From contig NW_026252145.1 of assembly GCF_025399195.1 (NCBI RefSeq), forward strand, positions 82,708 to 146,707: a stretch of 64,000 nt of DNA, written 5' to 3'. A program made the position numbers and the translations under genes. The notes beneath the pieces were generated by a model. The model worked only from the letters and a program-made list of their open reading frames with translations. It had not been told where the DNA came from and did no database searches. Origin of the DNA: Umbelopsis ramanniana AG. Its lineage: Eukaryota; Mucoromycota; Umbelopsidomycetes; Umbelopsidales; Umbelopsidaceae. Shown here one piece after another: positions 24,867 through 36,860 of this stretch. Numbering within the stretch: the first letter of the stretch is position 1; every line of letters starts with the position of its first letter.

Positions 24867-25729
24867 AGGCAGTGTCCAGTTTGTTATTTGATTCTGTCGA
24901 ACGCAGGAATTCTCCCACTATTGCATTTTCACACACGAGTCTAGAGATGCTTTTTTCTTAACATTGAAAATTTACTGTATAATAAAAAGGTTTGAACTAT
25001 GGGTTTGTCTATGATCAGTCAGGATTTTGCCAACAAATCTTTTACAACACAAATGTGTTGGCTGGCCATTGCTGCCTGATTGTCCCTCAGAGTCTCACTC
25101 GTATCACCAAAGGTATTCTATGGTGGATTCGTCGGAACGGACATAAAATTGAGGTACTTTGAATTGAATCATAGCAAAATCAATGCTCTTATTATGATGT
25201 CCACCAAGTTCACATCTCGGCTTTGTATTGACTCCTGACGGAACGGAAAGGCAATGTATAGCTTTTTGTTCGCGAGCGACTTTATAAATTTCGCGTAGAA
25301 ATAAACTTCTATTTGATGATCAAGCGCTCTGGACATTGTAAGACAAAAGCAGAAGCATTTAGAAATGTGCCGCTAACTACCAGCTTTTTTAACCTGTGGA
25401 TTGTTGTCCCAAATGTATTTAATTCAATGCGTATATGCAGACCAAACCACATGTATTTTTTTATAACTAAATCAGGGTATTTGAGCCGGAAGCAATCTTC
25501 AGGCAACGATTTACACTTTGCGTATAAGCGGTGGAAACAGTGTAAAGTTCAGAACATTGCCATTTATCCCAACAATACCAGTAAAGACCGTTCCTGAGGT
25601 TATACTTCTCCATCACGTGCTCCCTCTTCCTATTGATTTTCATCAGTAAAATGACGTTGCAATATTTCAGAAATGAGTTATAAAAGAGGACCTGATCTAT
25701 GCTGAAATGCGGTAGGGATTTCTCAGAAA
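24867..25729. other. Intergenic, 863 bp
   Basis: AT-rich region between the membrane protein and TAF1. Small frames on both strands show no domain. It must contain the TAF1 promoter. Nothing else seen. Confidence 0.5.
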
Positions 25730-28700
25730 ATGTCGTTGGCAGGATATCTGTTCGGCAACGTAGACGAGCAAGGTCGACTTGACGCGGATCTCGATGATGT
25801 AAATGCCTCTGCTCTATAACCGTTAATCCGTCTGCATTCCTTCTAACTCCACCGTTTACAGGAATTGAAAGAAACTCTCTCAAAAGTCGATAGTGGAGTG
25901 TTCAACAAGATCTTCAATGCAGACTCTTTGGGCTTGAATGAAGACGCTACCAGAGGCGACTCGGAAGCAGATTCACCACCCCCAACGACAAACCAAGAAC
26001 AACCTTCTCAACATGCAGCAGACGCGATCGATTACTCTGACTTCACCGAGACAGTTCCTGACGATCCAATGTTTACCAACGATCGCCACTATGAACGCGG
26101 TATGGGTGCCTTGAAGAAAACAACCTCTCAATTGCGAAGGACAAGCGACGATTACGACGAGGATTACGATTTGGACGAACAAGACGTGATGGTCAAAAAC
26201 GAGGAGGACGTCATATCCAACCAAGTCTTTCTAAATGGATCAACTAGAAACGACGGCTTTGCAATGCCAGCTATGCCCACCGTCAGCACCAAAAAAGGAG
26301 CACCATCTCAACGCAAGGTTGAACTAGTACAGCCTATCGTACCTCCGCCACCACCGCCTCGACAATTGAGTGTGCAAGAGTTGTATCCAGGTTTTGAAAA
26401 GGGCAAGATCCTCAAGTTTTCGGAATTACTCGGTGCCAACCGAATCTCTCGACCACCCAAATTACATGTCAAAGGAAAGAAAGGTACGTGCCTCTTCCTC
26501 GTCACCGTTACTGATGCCTGGACTTGCCTAACCTGTAAATTTCCAGTACTGTTTGCAGATTCTTACGATTTTGACACAGAAGCCGATGATCGCAGAATTT
26601 TCGTTCGACCTCAACGTACCGAAATTGGGCGCATGGAGGTGGCAAAGCAGAGACTTGCCAAGGCAGGATTTCAATTCTATGAGCTCCCTGACTCTGAGGA
26701 AAGTGATGACGATAATTGGCCCTTAAAAGAAAAGAGGGATCAAACAAGCGATCTGGTACGTATTGGTTGTTGATCAAACAATGAAAAAAGCTTGCGTGAC
26801 TGACGTCTTTTGTAGAGCTCTTTGGTACCTTCTGATAGACAGCAGGTCTTGGACACTGAAAAAACCTACTACTCAATCATGCTGGACAGTTGGGAAGACA
26901 ATATTGTGTGGGACTCGGACGACCATACAACAAAAGATCAGCCGGAGGTAAGGCGATAAACTGTTTTCACTGGACAGGTGTACACCCACCTTCTAACCAC
27001 TTTCCCATAGGAACATCTCAATGTCACATCACATCTCAACTACGACTTGGAGGATGGAGAATGGATCTCAGGCATCATTTGGGATGACGAAAAAGATAAT
27101 GGTACCCCAGTCAAACTCACCCTCAACTTAAACGACACAAACATGCTCTTTGATGTTGCAGAGGTGGAAGCTACCAAACCCAGGATATCAGAGCCGAAAT
27201 ATTCACGAAAGAATAAGCGACCTGCTATCAAGCAGGCTGTTGTCAAGGTGAGTACCCGTCATTGCTGCCTTCATCCTGAGGTTCCATTCTTCTGAACAAA
27301 AGTTCTCATTCTATAGCCCGCTCCGCCTACTGCAAATACGCAAGCCGTCGATGGCGAACCAGCTAGAAAAATCACTACAAGCCGGTTCAACTTGGCCAAT
27401 GACCGCTATTATGACACAAATTACACTGGAAAGCTCGTCAGAGTGCGACAAACATTTGGTCAATTGGTGGTGCAACATTCACTCCCAGCCCTGAAACTAC
27501 AGCCTCCCTTTGTAAGTAGCACCAACCTGGCAGCTCAGCTCAATACTTGATTGCTGATTCATTCCCACACACAGTACAAATCAAAATTATCCAAGGCAGA
27601 ATTGCGATCTTTCCATCGTAATCAAATACAGTTCCCATTGCATTCCGAAATTACGTTTTCCCGCATCAAAGCTCGTAAGAAGCGAAAGAAGGACAAGAAG
27701 AAGGAGGCCGCAGAAACGATGCGAACGTCCAAAGATCTCACTCTCAAGGATAATACTTATTTCACCCTACTGGAATACTCGGTACGTCTTTTTTTCTTCA
27801 TCATCTTAATCTCCCATTGCGGATTATGATCACTTATACCCCTCTGTCGTAGGAGGAGTATCCACCCATCATACCCAACATTGGCATGGGCAGTCTGTTC
27901 ATAAATTATTATCGAAAGCGGGATAACGAGGATACACATATTCCATCGGTACGTACAGTGGTTACTCCATGCCATTACACTTGTGCAGCTCTCTAAATAT
28001 CTAACCACGCACACTCCTTAGGCTGAAATCGGTGAACCTTTCATCCTTGACCTCAGTGATACTTCCCCATTTTTCAACTTTGGAAACGTCGATCCCGGTC
28101 AAACCATCCCTGTCCTATACAACAACCTTATCCGTGCACCCCTCTTCAAACATAAGGTCCATGAAACCGATTTCATCGTGTTCCGAAATACTTTTCGTGG
28201 GCAGACAAAATACTATATTCGAGAAATCCCTTCCATCTTCACTATCGGACAAACCTACCCTGTGCAAGAAGTCCCTGGACCTCACTCTCGTAAGGTCACA
28301 ACCACCATCCGAAATCGCCTCCAAGTTTCCGCATATCGATTGATCCGAAAAAACCCCCAACATCGACTAAAAATGAGTAAACTCGCGGCAAAGTTTCCTG
28401 AATACAGTGATATCCAAATCCGCCAGCGACTCAAGGAATTTTTGGAATATCACAGGCGGAACAAGGAAGGAGGAGGTGGCTACTGGAAACCAAAGGGCGG
28501 TGAGCCGCCCAGTGAGGAGGACTTGCGAAAAATGGTCACGCCGGAAATGGTTTGCCTTCACGAAAGCACCATGGTCGGCGAACGTCATTTGGAAGACTTT
28601 GGTTACAGCAATGTGAATGAAGACGATGATGGCGATGGCGATTCAAAGCTCGAAGTTGAACAGCAACTCGCTCCATGGTTCGCTACGCGTAATTTTATCA

Positions 28701-30185
28701 ACGCAACACAAGGAAAAGCCATGTTGAAGCTATATGGTGCAGGTGATCCTACCGGTAGAGGAGAAGGTTTCAGTTTCATCAGAGTTTCCATGAAGGGTAT
28801 CTTTTTACGAGCTGGTGAATCTGCTGCTGAAAAGTTGGCTGAAATTGAAGCTCGTCCCAAGAGTGCTCACAAGTATAATGTAGCTGAACAACAACAGATC
28901 TACAAAGAGGAGGTTAGTATGGTGACTGGGGGGTTGGGGGTTTCCGGCGGCAACCTTTATTGGTAGCAGGTCCCCGTGTCGATGCCCACGGCGTTACCTT
29001 GTTGATGTTTCTAACTAAACGCTTGCTTCGATAGATCGCTAGAATTTGGAAAGCCCAGTTCGATGCCCTCAGTAACCCCGTCGAACCCATTCTATCAGAA
29101 CAAGATATGGAGGAGGATAACAGTGATAACGAAGACTTTGATAGTCCTGGCATGGTAAGTTCACACACACTCTATCGATTATACACCATTCCCCAAGCAC
29201 TCATGCACTTGCTTAGATGGACCTTGACGACATGCGCAGCTCTTATAAATCAAGTGTGCCGGCATCCCCAGCCTCATTCTCAATTCCTCGGCGGGCAATG
29301 TCAGAAATGGACGACGACGAAGTCTCCATAGCAGAAAGTATGGGCTCCCGAACAAGCTTCAATCCAAACGCTGCTAACAAACAACTCGTCATTCGCCGCC
29401 TTATTAAACAACCCAATGGTGATCGTGTGTGGCAATCGGAAACTGTTACCGACCCGGCCGTGGTCAAGGCATACCTTCGACAGCGACAAATGATTGAAGA
29501 GGAAGCTACCAGGTAAAGTGCCGTGCCGTGCCGTGCCGTTCATCTGCTCATACTAAATATTCCCCTCACAGCACGGAAACTCTGGAACCGACAGATGACA
29601 TTGAAAAGAACGCTCGCATGAAAAAGCGTATTCAGGACCAATTGGCCAAACTCAAACGAAATGCAGAGAGAAGACGCCAGAGACAGTTGAATAAAAATGC
29701 CGCCCTAGCTGAAAACCCTGTCTTTGGTCTGATGCGCGGTAAAAAAGAAGGTGCCATCGTAAGTAATATGATCATCTCTCACCCTTTCATCCCGCAACAG
29801 CTTTACTCAATCCCCTTTTTTTTCCGCTAGCGTAAATGTGGTAACTGTGGACAACTTGGCCATATGAAAACGAATAAGAACTGCCCCATGTTCTACAAAA
29901 TGAACCCAGAAGCTGGCCCTCCCCCTCCAGATCACAATGGCCCTAATAACCCTCTCGCTTTCCGCCAACCAAAATCTCCAACTCTTGCTCCAAAATCAGC
30001 TGGCCCTACAACCCCTGGCTCACAGGATGCTCCTTCATTGACATTTAAGCTTCCCACCAAAGCTTTTGGTAAGTCCCTTTTGCCTAGTTTTATCAACAAT
30101 AGCATGCAAGGCAATTTTTTTAACAAGTCCCCCAGCATCTACTCCCGCCAAGCGAAAATTTAGTGATTCTGATTCAACCAATTAA
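25730..30185 (+). CDS. TAF1: TFIID subunit 1
   Basis: Fourteen exons: 25730-25798, 25862-26483, 26547-26755, 26816-26947, 27011-27247, 27317-27511, 27575-27781, 27853-27948, 28022-28912, 29035-29154, 29217-29512, 29572-29758, 29831-30068 and 30136-30185, giving 1182 residues. TAF1 is the scaffold of TFIID and contacts TBP, TAF7 and promoter DNA. The N-terminus MSLAGYLFGNVDEQG is the TBP-inhibitory TAND type. The central DUF3591 domain is clear (GEPFILDLSDTSPFFNFGN, LRAPLFKHK-like, FIVFR..., KYYIREIP), including the winged-helix part. Near the C-terminus is a zinc knuckle, C1090-x2-C1093-x4-H1098-x6-C1105. There is no bromodomain, as in yeast Taf1. All 13 introns are short and keep frame. Confidence 0.95.
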
Positions 30186-30919
30186 GCCTATACCATTGAC
30201 GCAGTGCTGTCTAATCCACCATTGTAAATATTTATATAAAAAAAAGTTGAGCTAAGAGAAGCCACTATCGCTAAAAGTCACTGTTCAGAAAAATAACCTC
30301 ACGTATCTCTACATATTTCCTGCTATCTTGTTTACAGCCTGCGCAGCAGTTGTAAAGATGTCAGTAAACAAATTAAGCTCTTGTCTGCTGCGACAATGGT
30401 AGTAATTTTGTTTTGGTTTCTAGAATTACGTTCCAGAAGTCCTCTCTATCGTTTCGTCATATACTTTTTGGAGGGTTTTTTTATGGTCTCTTGACTATAT
30501 TCGCTGCTTGGTCGACTATGCTCAGCAACAACATGCCCAAGTAAATGAAAGCCGCTCGCACTCGAATTTCTATAGATTTCAGTCAAGTCAATGAGGTAAC
30601 AATGCTGCCGCAAACATAGTAGTTGATCTCATAGTCTTCAAGGAATATTACACTACTTAACGACCATATGTCCTTACATAGACATGCTATTTTTTATGCA
30701 AAGCCACTCTCCCATTTCTTACAAAAGTCAATACAAATTCAAACCGAATGCAAAACGTCTTTCCTATTGTAAAATGGCAGGTCTGTACGCACTTTGATGA
30801 GACCATCCATCTCGATAAGTATATCATATATAACATGCTCAAAAAATAGCGGTTTGATTATTCTAAAGTACTACAATTTTTTTTCAACAAATTAAGCATA
30901 CTCTCCAACTGCTAAATGA
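30186..30919. other. Intergenic, 734 bp
   Basis: Follows TAF1 and leads into the repeat/tRNA region. AT-rich, no supported gene. A TTTATATAAAAAAAAG stretch just after the TAF1 stop may belong to its 3' end. Confidence 0.5.
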
Positions 30920-31204
30920 GACTTTGGATATACGAAATCAAGAGAGATTCTACAATTCTTGTAGTATGTCCAGCGCCGTCTGATTATATATTACCTGGTG
31001 TCTCGGTTTCCAACAACAGCTGAGATGGCCGAGTTGGTCTAAGGCGCCGCACTCAAGTTGCGGTCTCGTAAGAGGCAAGGGTTCGAATCCCTTTCTCAGC
31101 ATATTTTGATTGGCTGAAATGTCAACTCCGACTTTTTTTTTCCATCTCCATTGGATTTTTCTTTGCTTAGCCGCCAATCAAATTCTCCTCACTTCCCTCT
31201 GCCA
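30920..31204 (+). repeat. Left arm of a 285-bp inverted duplication containing tRNA-Leu
   Basis: This 285-bp block recurs in reverse complement at 35223-35507, also 285 bp. By eye the two are about 95% identical; differences cluster just upstream of the tRNA and in the T-rich flank after it. The block includes about 100 bp before and about 100 bp after the tRNA. Together with the right arm it brackets the Ty3/gypsy-type element. Confidence 0.9.
31019..31101 (+). tRNA. tRNA-Leu(CAA)
   Basis: 83-nt type II tRNA. Acceptor stem GCTGAGA pairs with TCTCAGC plus discriminator A; A box TGGCCGAGTTGGTC; anticodon stem CCGCA/TGCGG with loop CTCAAGT gives anticodon CAA, reading UUG; a long variable arm follows, and the B box is GGTTCGAATCC. 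No intron. A T run follows about 30 bp downstream, suitable for Pol III termination. The identical gene lies inverted at 35326-35408. Confidence 0.96.
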
Positions 31205-31289
31205 TATTTCTTCTCCCACTCCTAACCGTTATTTTTTTTTTTATCTAGCGAGCATGCCTATAGCCGGTACGTCGCCGCGGATACCTTAA

Positions 31290-31533
31290 TGTCGTCACTA
31301 AAGTACGACATGTTAGTTCCACTGAACGCCAATTCAATGTGTTCCGCCGGTAAAGAAGTCCCACTGAAACATTCTCTTTAAATTAGACTTCTCTTACATT
31401 TTTATATTTTAAGTCACAAAACAATAAGTATAAAGCGAGCAATTTAATGATTGAACAAACGTCCTTTCTAACCTCATGAGAAGTTCACTCGCCTGCAGAA
31501 TGATACGAAAAGTTGCCAGTATTCAAAACAACA
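31290..31533 (+). repeat. 5' LTR of the Ty3/gypsy-type element
   Basis: 244 bp. Shared landmarks with the 3' LTR and the solo LTR at 63561-63807 are TCGTC near the start, AAGTCAC followed by a CAATAAGTATAAA-like motif, and AACCTCA.GAGA.G.TCA..CG.CTGCAG near the end. It starts TGTCGT and ends ACAACA. By eye it is about two thirds identical to the 3' LTR. Confidence 0.8.
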
Positions 31534-31557
31534 ATTGCGATTGCTAACGAAATTTAG

Positions 31558-31850
31558 CATGGCAAACAAGACCATAGAATCCGAATGGATTAGCAAGCTT
31601 ATAAATTACTTAAAAAATTATCAGACAACTCGCAAGGCGCTTCGGCCAACTCATGCGCTCAAATACCTAGGCATATCCTGGCGACCTTGCAACAAACAAT
31701 AACTGTGGAAGAGTATGTAGATTTCTTCCAGAACCTGATCCTGGAGATTCCGGACATGTCCGCAACGGAGGCACTCGAAAGGTTCGAATAGGGCCTCCTC
31801 CATGAAGCCTTCGAAAATGTTCGCGACATGGAACTTTAAGACTTGGCAAC
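31558..31850 (+). pseudogene. gag-like remnant of the LTR element
   Basis: Begins at an ATG 24 bp after the 5' LTR. Around 31705-31830 one frame reads VEEYVDFFQNLILEIPDMS then ALERFE-stop-GLLHEAFENVRD, which has the look of a retrotransposon capsid domain. It contains an in-frame TAG and needs frame changes to join the start. Non-functional. Confidence 0.6.
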
Positions 31851-32399
31851 CTCTTTCCTATTGCGCTCCATTATGAGAGCCATCGCAAAGCGGCCCAAGC
31901 AATTGTCGGTGTACAACCGACACTGACCGCGCAGTTCCAACCACTGGTCAGTCCATGGGAGACCACATGGACTCAGAAAACTTTGAATCCAGTGAAGACT
32001 CAAAATTGCCCCTGTACGAATTATGCTGTGATGATGGAAGGAAGTTATACGCTTTACAAACACGGGAGCTAGTGCCTGTTACGGACAATTAGAGCAGCAA
32101 TAGGATTTCCACGAACTTCCATAGAGGAACGCACAGTAGAGACAGCGGATGGCAACATTACGAGTATCCAGGATAAAGCACTTTTGACGGCCAATATCGC
32201 AGGTAATCGACAACAAATACCGGCATATGTATTCGATATGAATTTCGATGTCACCATCGGTGTTAACTGGGGCGAAAAATACATGCCATCGGCTTTGTGG
32301 TGCCAGAAGGAATGGGTGTTCCCAGATGATAACCGTCATTTCCTACTAAAACCAACCCCAGATCACCGCTGTTGGAAGAATGTGTAAGCCTCATTTCAC

Positions 32400-34916
32400 C
32401 ACGACAATTGGTAAAGTTGGAACAACGTCACGAAGTAGAAGAATTCTTTATGGTATACTACAAGGAAGACGACGGAACAAAGTAGTGGACTAATGGACTC
32501 TCGTTTGCAACAATGATCAACGATTTCTTTCATGTCTTCAAAACGGAACTTCCTGGACTTCCTCCCATGAGAGAGGTGGAACATATCATTGACCCGGGAG
32601 ATAGTCCACCAGTCAGCAAGCCACAGTTAAAATGAGTCCTCGTGAACTGGACGAACTGAAGAAGCAACTAGACGGGTTGCTCGAACTCGGACTCATCCGA
32701 CTAACAGCTTCACCTTGGGGCGCACCGGTACTATTCGTACGCAAGAAGGATGGGACTATGCGGATGTGTATCGACTATCGTGCCATTAACCTAGAGACCA
32801 GAAGAAATAGACACCCTTTACCCCGTATCGACGAATGTTTGGGGCGACTAAGCGGCGCTCGTTATTTTTCTAAAATTGACCTGAAAAGTGGGTACCATCA
32901 ATTCAGAATCCACCCTTCAGATGTCCCGGCAACTGCGTTCAGCACCCGATATGGTTCTTACGAATTCCTAGTCCTACCTTTCGGCCTCACCAATGCTCCG
33001 CCGACATTCCAAAAAATGATGAACAACGTACCCGCCGATTACATTGACCGTTTTGCTATTGTCTACCTAGATGATATATTAATCTTCAGCAAGTCCGCCA
33101 AGGAACACGAACAGCACGTGAAGATGGTACTGGAACGCTTACGAAAGGAACAGCTATATGCCAATGCGAAGAAGTGTGCATTCAATCTAGAGGAAATCGA
33201 ATTCGTCGTACTACTACAAGAAGGACCGGAAGGCAAACTCCATCCGGTGACATTCGAATCTCACAATTTGTCTGCAGCGGAACGAAACCATCCGGCCCAA
33301 GAACGAGAGTTGCTGGCAATCCTATACGCGCTACGAAACTTGGCGTTGGTTTATTGAAGGGCGTGAATATACAGTATACACGGATCACAACCCACTACAA
33401 TACATGCGCACACAAAGTAAGCCTACTCCCAGACTGACCAGATGGTTATCCGAATTAGAACTGTATGACCCTATCATAAAGTATAAACCGGGTAAGGAGA
33501 ACACGGTACCAGATGCTCTCTCTCGCAAGGTGGATACGTCAACGGCAGAAGAAAACGCTGAGATGGAACCAGACTTTCTGTATTTCGCAAACTCGACGCT
33601 GAAGGTCGATTGGCCACAGTGGTATCACAAGCCGGAAGACACTTGGCCACCGGACCTTCGACATTTGCTCCATCGCGATCGTAATAACTTCATCATACGG
33701 GCAACAAGATAATGCGTAAGGTTAAACAAGGAAATCTGGTAACAGAAGTAAGAGCGTTACCATTTGCTTTACGGGCTGACATTGTCGATAAAACTTATCA
33801 AGGACTGGGACATTTTGGATCCTTTTCATTATTGGATATCATACGCAGACGATACTGGTGGCCGTACATGCGCCAGGATATCATCGACATCATCGCAAGC
33901 TGCCGTCAGTGTCAACTTGCTAAAGGAGCTGGAAGAGCAACACATCATGCTCCCGCGGTGCCTGTGGAAACCGTGCCGCCGTTTACCCGTTGGCATTTGG
34001 ACTTTATTGGAGAACTACCAACCACTGTTCGAGGTAACAAATAGCTCTTGGTAGCAGTAAATTCTGCCACTAATTGGCCCATCGCGCGCGCCTTACCGAG
34101 GCAACCGGTGAAGCTATCGCCAAGTTCTTATACGAAGAGATCGCCATGCGTTTCGGTTGCCCCCAAGAGATTTTCTCAGACCGTGGACCTAATTCTATGT
34201 CAAATGTAATCCGCCAATATCTAGCAAGACTGGATACAAACCATAAACGTACCACAGCCTTCCACCCCAGGACGAATGGGAAATGCGAGCACCAGAACGA
34301 CATTCTTAAACAGATGTTGTGTAAATACTGTTCCGGTACAATCCATAGATGGGACGACTTCGTGGATACTGCTTTGTTTGCCGCGCGGATCAGAACACAC
34401 CGTTTTCATGGTCAGTCCCCGTTTTATTACATCTACGGTGTTGAGCCAGGCTCGCCTGGGGACGGCGCACCACCCATATTACAAGATTCATCCAGATCAG
34501 ACCTACGCATTCAAGCAGAATTCCGCGTAAAACGCCTAGATGAGCTGAGTAGATTCCGGGAAGCAGCCATAAAACGCGCTGAAAAGGTCAGTAGTGCATA
34601 CAAAATACGCTGGGACTCGAAATTTGTCCCTCAAAATTTTGACGTTGGCCATCAGATGCTTGTTCGTCCGAAGGCTGAATACTGCCTAGACCTCGACTGG
34701 TTCGGTCCTTTCGTAGTACTGCAACGCAACTTGGCTAGCGGTATATACAAACTAGCATATCCAACCGGAAATCCATACAGATCATGGGTACACACGGACA
34801 GGCTTACCAAAGTGACCCAGGACAACGTTAATGCACCTTGGGTTCAACCCGCCTCTATCCACACGCCACTACGAAGTATACCACGTACGCTAGCACTCCC
34901 TGCGAGTCAATCATAA
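32400..34916 (+). pseudogene. pol remnant: reverse transcriptase, RNase H, integrase
   Basis: The segment before 32632 reads LPGLPPMREVEHIIDPG, the usual gypsy lead-in to RT, then shifts frame at 32630. RT runs 32632-33210 with VRKKDGTMRMCIDYRAIN, KIDLKSGYHQ, LPFGLTNAP and the catalytic YLDD at about 33066-33077. Directly after LEEIEFV the reading jumps to the RNase H part (HPVTFESHNLSAAERNH, then VYTDHNPLQY in another frame), so the connection domain is largely deleted. Integrase follows, with CRQC of the zinc finger, WHLDF (first catalytic Asp), SDRGP (second Asp) and NGKCEHQND (Glu), interrupted by a TAG at 34042. Stops, shifts and deletion make it inactive. Confidence 0.88.
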
Positions 34917-34954
34917 GTTGTTCGTGTACGTACAACAGTGTGGGGAGGGGGGAT

Positions 34955-35198
34955 TATCGTCCTCAACATTATAAATGTTAACCCAGCCTAACGCTGTTTG
35001 GATGGGACTTCGTTATAGTCGAAGTCACTTTGAACAACCTCTTTAATTTTGTAGTTCCCCTCACAATTTTATAGAATAAGTCACAAACAAAAAGTATAAA
35101 TAGAGTAGTTAAATAAGTCCAAAAGTTATTTTTTAACCTCAGAGATGCTCACTCGTCTGCAGGATAATACAATAAGTCGTACAGTAATCGAAATGACA
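34955..35198 (+). repeat. 3' LTR of the Ty3/gypsy-type element
   Basis: 244 bp, same length and landmark order as the 5' LTR, starting TATCGT (eroded TG terminus) and ending AATGACA. It lies 24 bp from the right tRNA arm. Confidence 0.8.
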
Positions 35199-35222
35199 AA
35201 AAGATGCTCAGGGTGAGGCAAA

Positions 35223-35507
35223 TGGCTGAGGGAAGCGAAGAGAATTTGATTGGCAGCTAGGCAAAATAAAATCCAATGGAGATGGAAAAAAAAAGTCGGA
35301 GTTGACATTTCAGCCAATCAAAATATGCTGAGAAAGGGATTCGAACCCTTGCCTCTTACGAGACCGCAACTTGAGTGCGGCGCCTTAGACCAACTCGGCC
35401 ATCTCAGCTGTTGTTGGAAACCGAACCATCAGGTAATATATAATCAGACGGCGCTGGACATACTACAAGAATTGTAGAATCTCTCTTGATTCCGTATATC
35501 CAAAGTC
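35223..35507 (-). repeat. Right arm of the 285-bp inverted duplication containing tRNA-Leu
   Basis: Reverse complement of 30920-31204 with about 95% identity by eye and no length change. The two tRNA genes converge on the retroelement between them. Confidence 0.9.
35326..35408 (-). tRNA. tRNA-Leu(CAA), second copy
   Basis: Same 83-nt tRNA as at 31019-31101, on the opposite strand, with identical acceptor stem, anticodon loop CTCAAGT (anticodon CAA), variable arm and T arm. Both copies look functional. Confidence 0.96.
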
Positions 35508-36389
35508 ATCTTTCTCAATTGGAGCGTATGCTTTGTGTAATAAAAAAAAATGTATTTTTTAGAATCATCAAAGGATTCTTTTTCACATATGCTATGTGCG
35601 ATATAATTATTAGAACCTACTGTTATCAAATTGCAAATAAACCTGCCATTTTGTATCGGCTGTCGTCTATGCCGTGGATGTTATTATGTACGCAAGACTA
35701 TTCCTGTTTCATGGTATAGATTTATTAGTCTATACGTACACAGTGGACATGGTTGTGGGTATAAATTAGTATAAGGTAATTAATAGTGCATCTTTCAGTC
35801 AGTTGCTGCCGTAAAGCAAGCTATGGATTTAAGAGTGGTTGACAATAGCTGGGCTATTTTTTTTTTGGTTGTATTTCATATATGCTGCTGCTTTCACTGA
35901 TCGAGAAATTCATTTTTGAGCGACATCTTTAATTTAGATCGCGTTATATACATGCTAATTATATATTCGAGATCCTGGAAGAAATAGGATAGCATTTATA
36001 GTATACTCAGAAACAGAAGGCTGATGAAAAAGTTGAAAATTTAAAATGCGGGAGGAGAAAGGTTCTTTTTTTTTACGAAATTGAGAAATTTAGAGTATTT
36101 ATTGCGAGCATGCAGGTATTAGCAATCAAATCGTGAAGATTTTGAAATTTAAATATGTCTTTATTCTGCGTTATCTGAAGTTGTATGTCATGTTATTCTA
36201 AGGTAAACGTGCTTAACAGTCACTGAATTCGTAGTAGTGCCAGCTCTGTATCAATTACTCTCAATTAGTTCAAGGATGCCTTTTGTGAGTGGATGTCCAG
36301 TTGAGGATGGTTCTCAAAGATTGGATGTTTGCTGGTTGTTAACCGTTTTTGACCTAACTTTTGTAGCCTTCTAATTTTTTATTTTATTT
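35508..36389. other. AT-rich gene-free stretch, 882 bp
   Basis: Very AT-rich with A and T runs; no convincing gene, RNA or repeat seen. Confidence 0.5.
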
Positions 36390-36860
36390 TCTTGGGTTTT
36401 TTCCTTATGCTGCTAGTAAGTTTCCTCCCTCTCGTCTTTGTTCGTCCTCTCTTTTGGTTGGCCTTTATACTGTTCGTGAGTTCTTCATTTCCATGTTTTT
36501 CCCTCTTCTTTTCTTTCCTCTATATGTTGATCGCAATTTTTTTTTCCTTGTCCTTTCCAAGCTATTATTCGTTTTCTTGTCTTTTTCTTTCTTCCTTTTT
36601 TTTTCCCATTTAATATATTCTTTGCTGTTCGCATTTTTTCATCTCGTTTTTTACTCTCCTTGATTCTTCTCTTCATTTAGATTTTTTTGGGTGTTGCGCA
36701 ATTTTGCGTCTCATTTACTTCTCCCTTTGAATCTTTATGCTGTTCTCTTCTTCCTTTAATGTGTCTTCATGCTGTCCACAAGTTTTCTTTACAATTTTTT
36801 TTTAATCTCCCTCGCTTCTTCTTTAAACTGTTCACTTCATTTGTATATGTTGATGGCATC
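36390..36860 (+). repeat. Pyrimidine-rich degenerate tandem repeat, unit about 55 bp
   Basis: About 470 bp almost devoid of purines on the + strand. A marker of the form TATGCTGTTCGCAAG recurs near 36409, 36467, 36521, 36623, 36738, 36770 and 36824; most spacings are about 54-58 bp or twice that. Each marker is followed by T/C-rich sequence with TTCTT and CCTC blocks. The open frames here arise only because the composition lacks stop codons. Confidence 0.55.

Larger units (their letters stand above)
31290..35198 (+). mobile_element. Degenerate Ty3/gypsy-type LTR retrotransposon
   Basis: 3.9-kb element bounded by direct LTRs of equal length (244 bp each), with gag-, protease-, reverse transcriptase-, RNase H- and integrase-like segments in the Ty3/gypsy order (RT and RNase H before integrase). 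The coding region is broken by several in-frame stops, frameshifts and an internal deletion between RT and RNase H, so it cannot be autonomous. The LTRs are much more diverged from each other than the surrounding tRNA arms. I see no target-site duplication (CTTAA to the left, AAAAG to the right). Confidence 0.85.

Noticed and set aside
30950-31177. A 75-codon open frame duplicated, nearly identical, at 30950-31177 (-) and 35250-35477 (+)
   Set aside because: It only reads antisense through the tRNA-Leu and its flanks. The conservation is that of the duplicated tRNA block, not of a protein.
36392-36676. Several overlapping open frames of 60-75 codons on both strands
   Set aside because: They result from the C/T-only composition, which removes stop codons; the products are Phe/Ser/Leu or Lys/Glu homopolymer-like.
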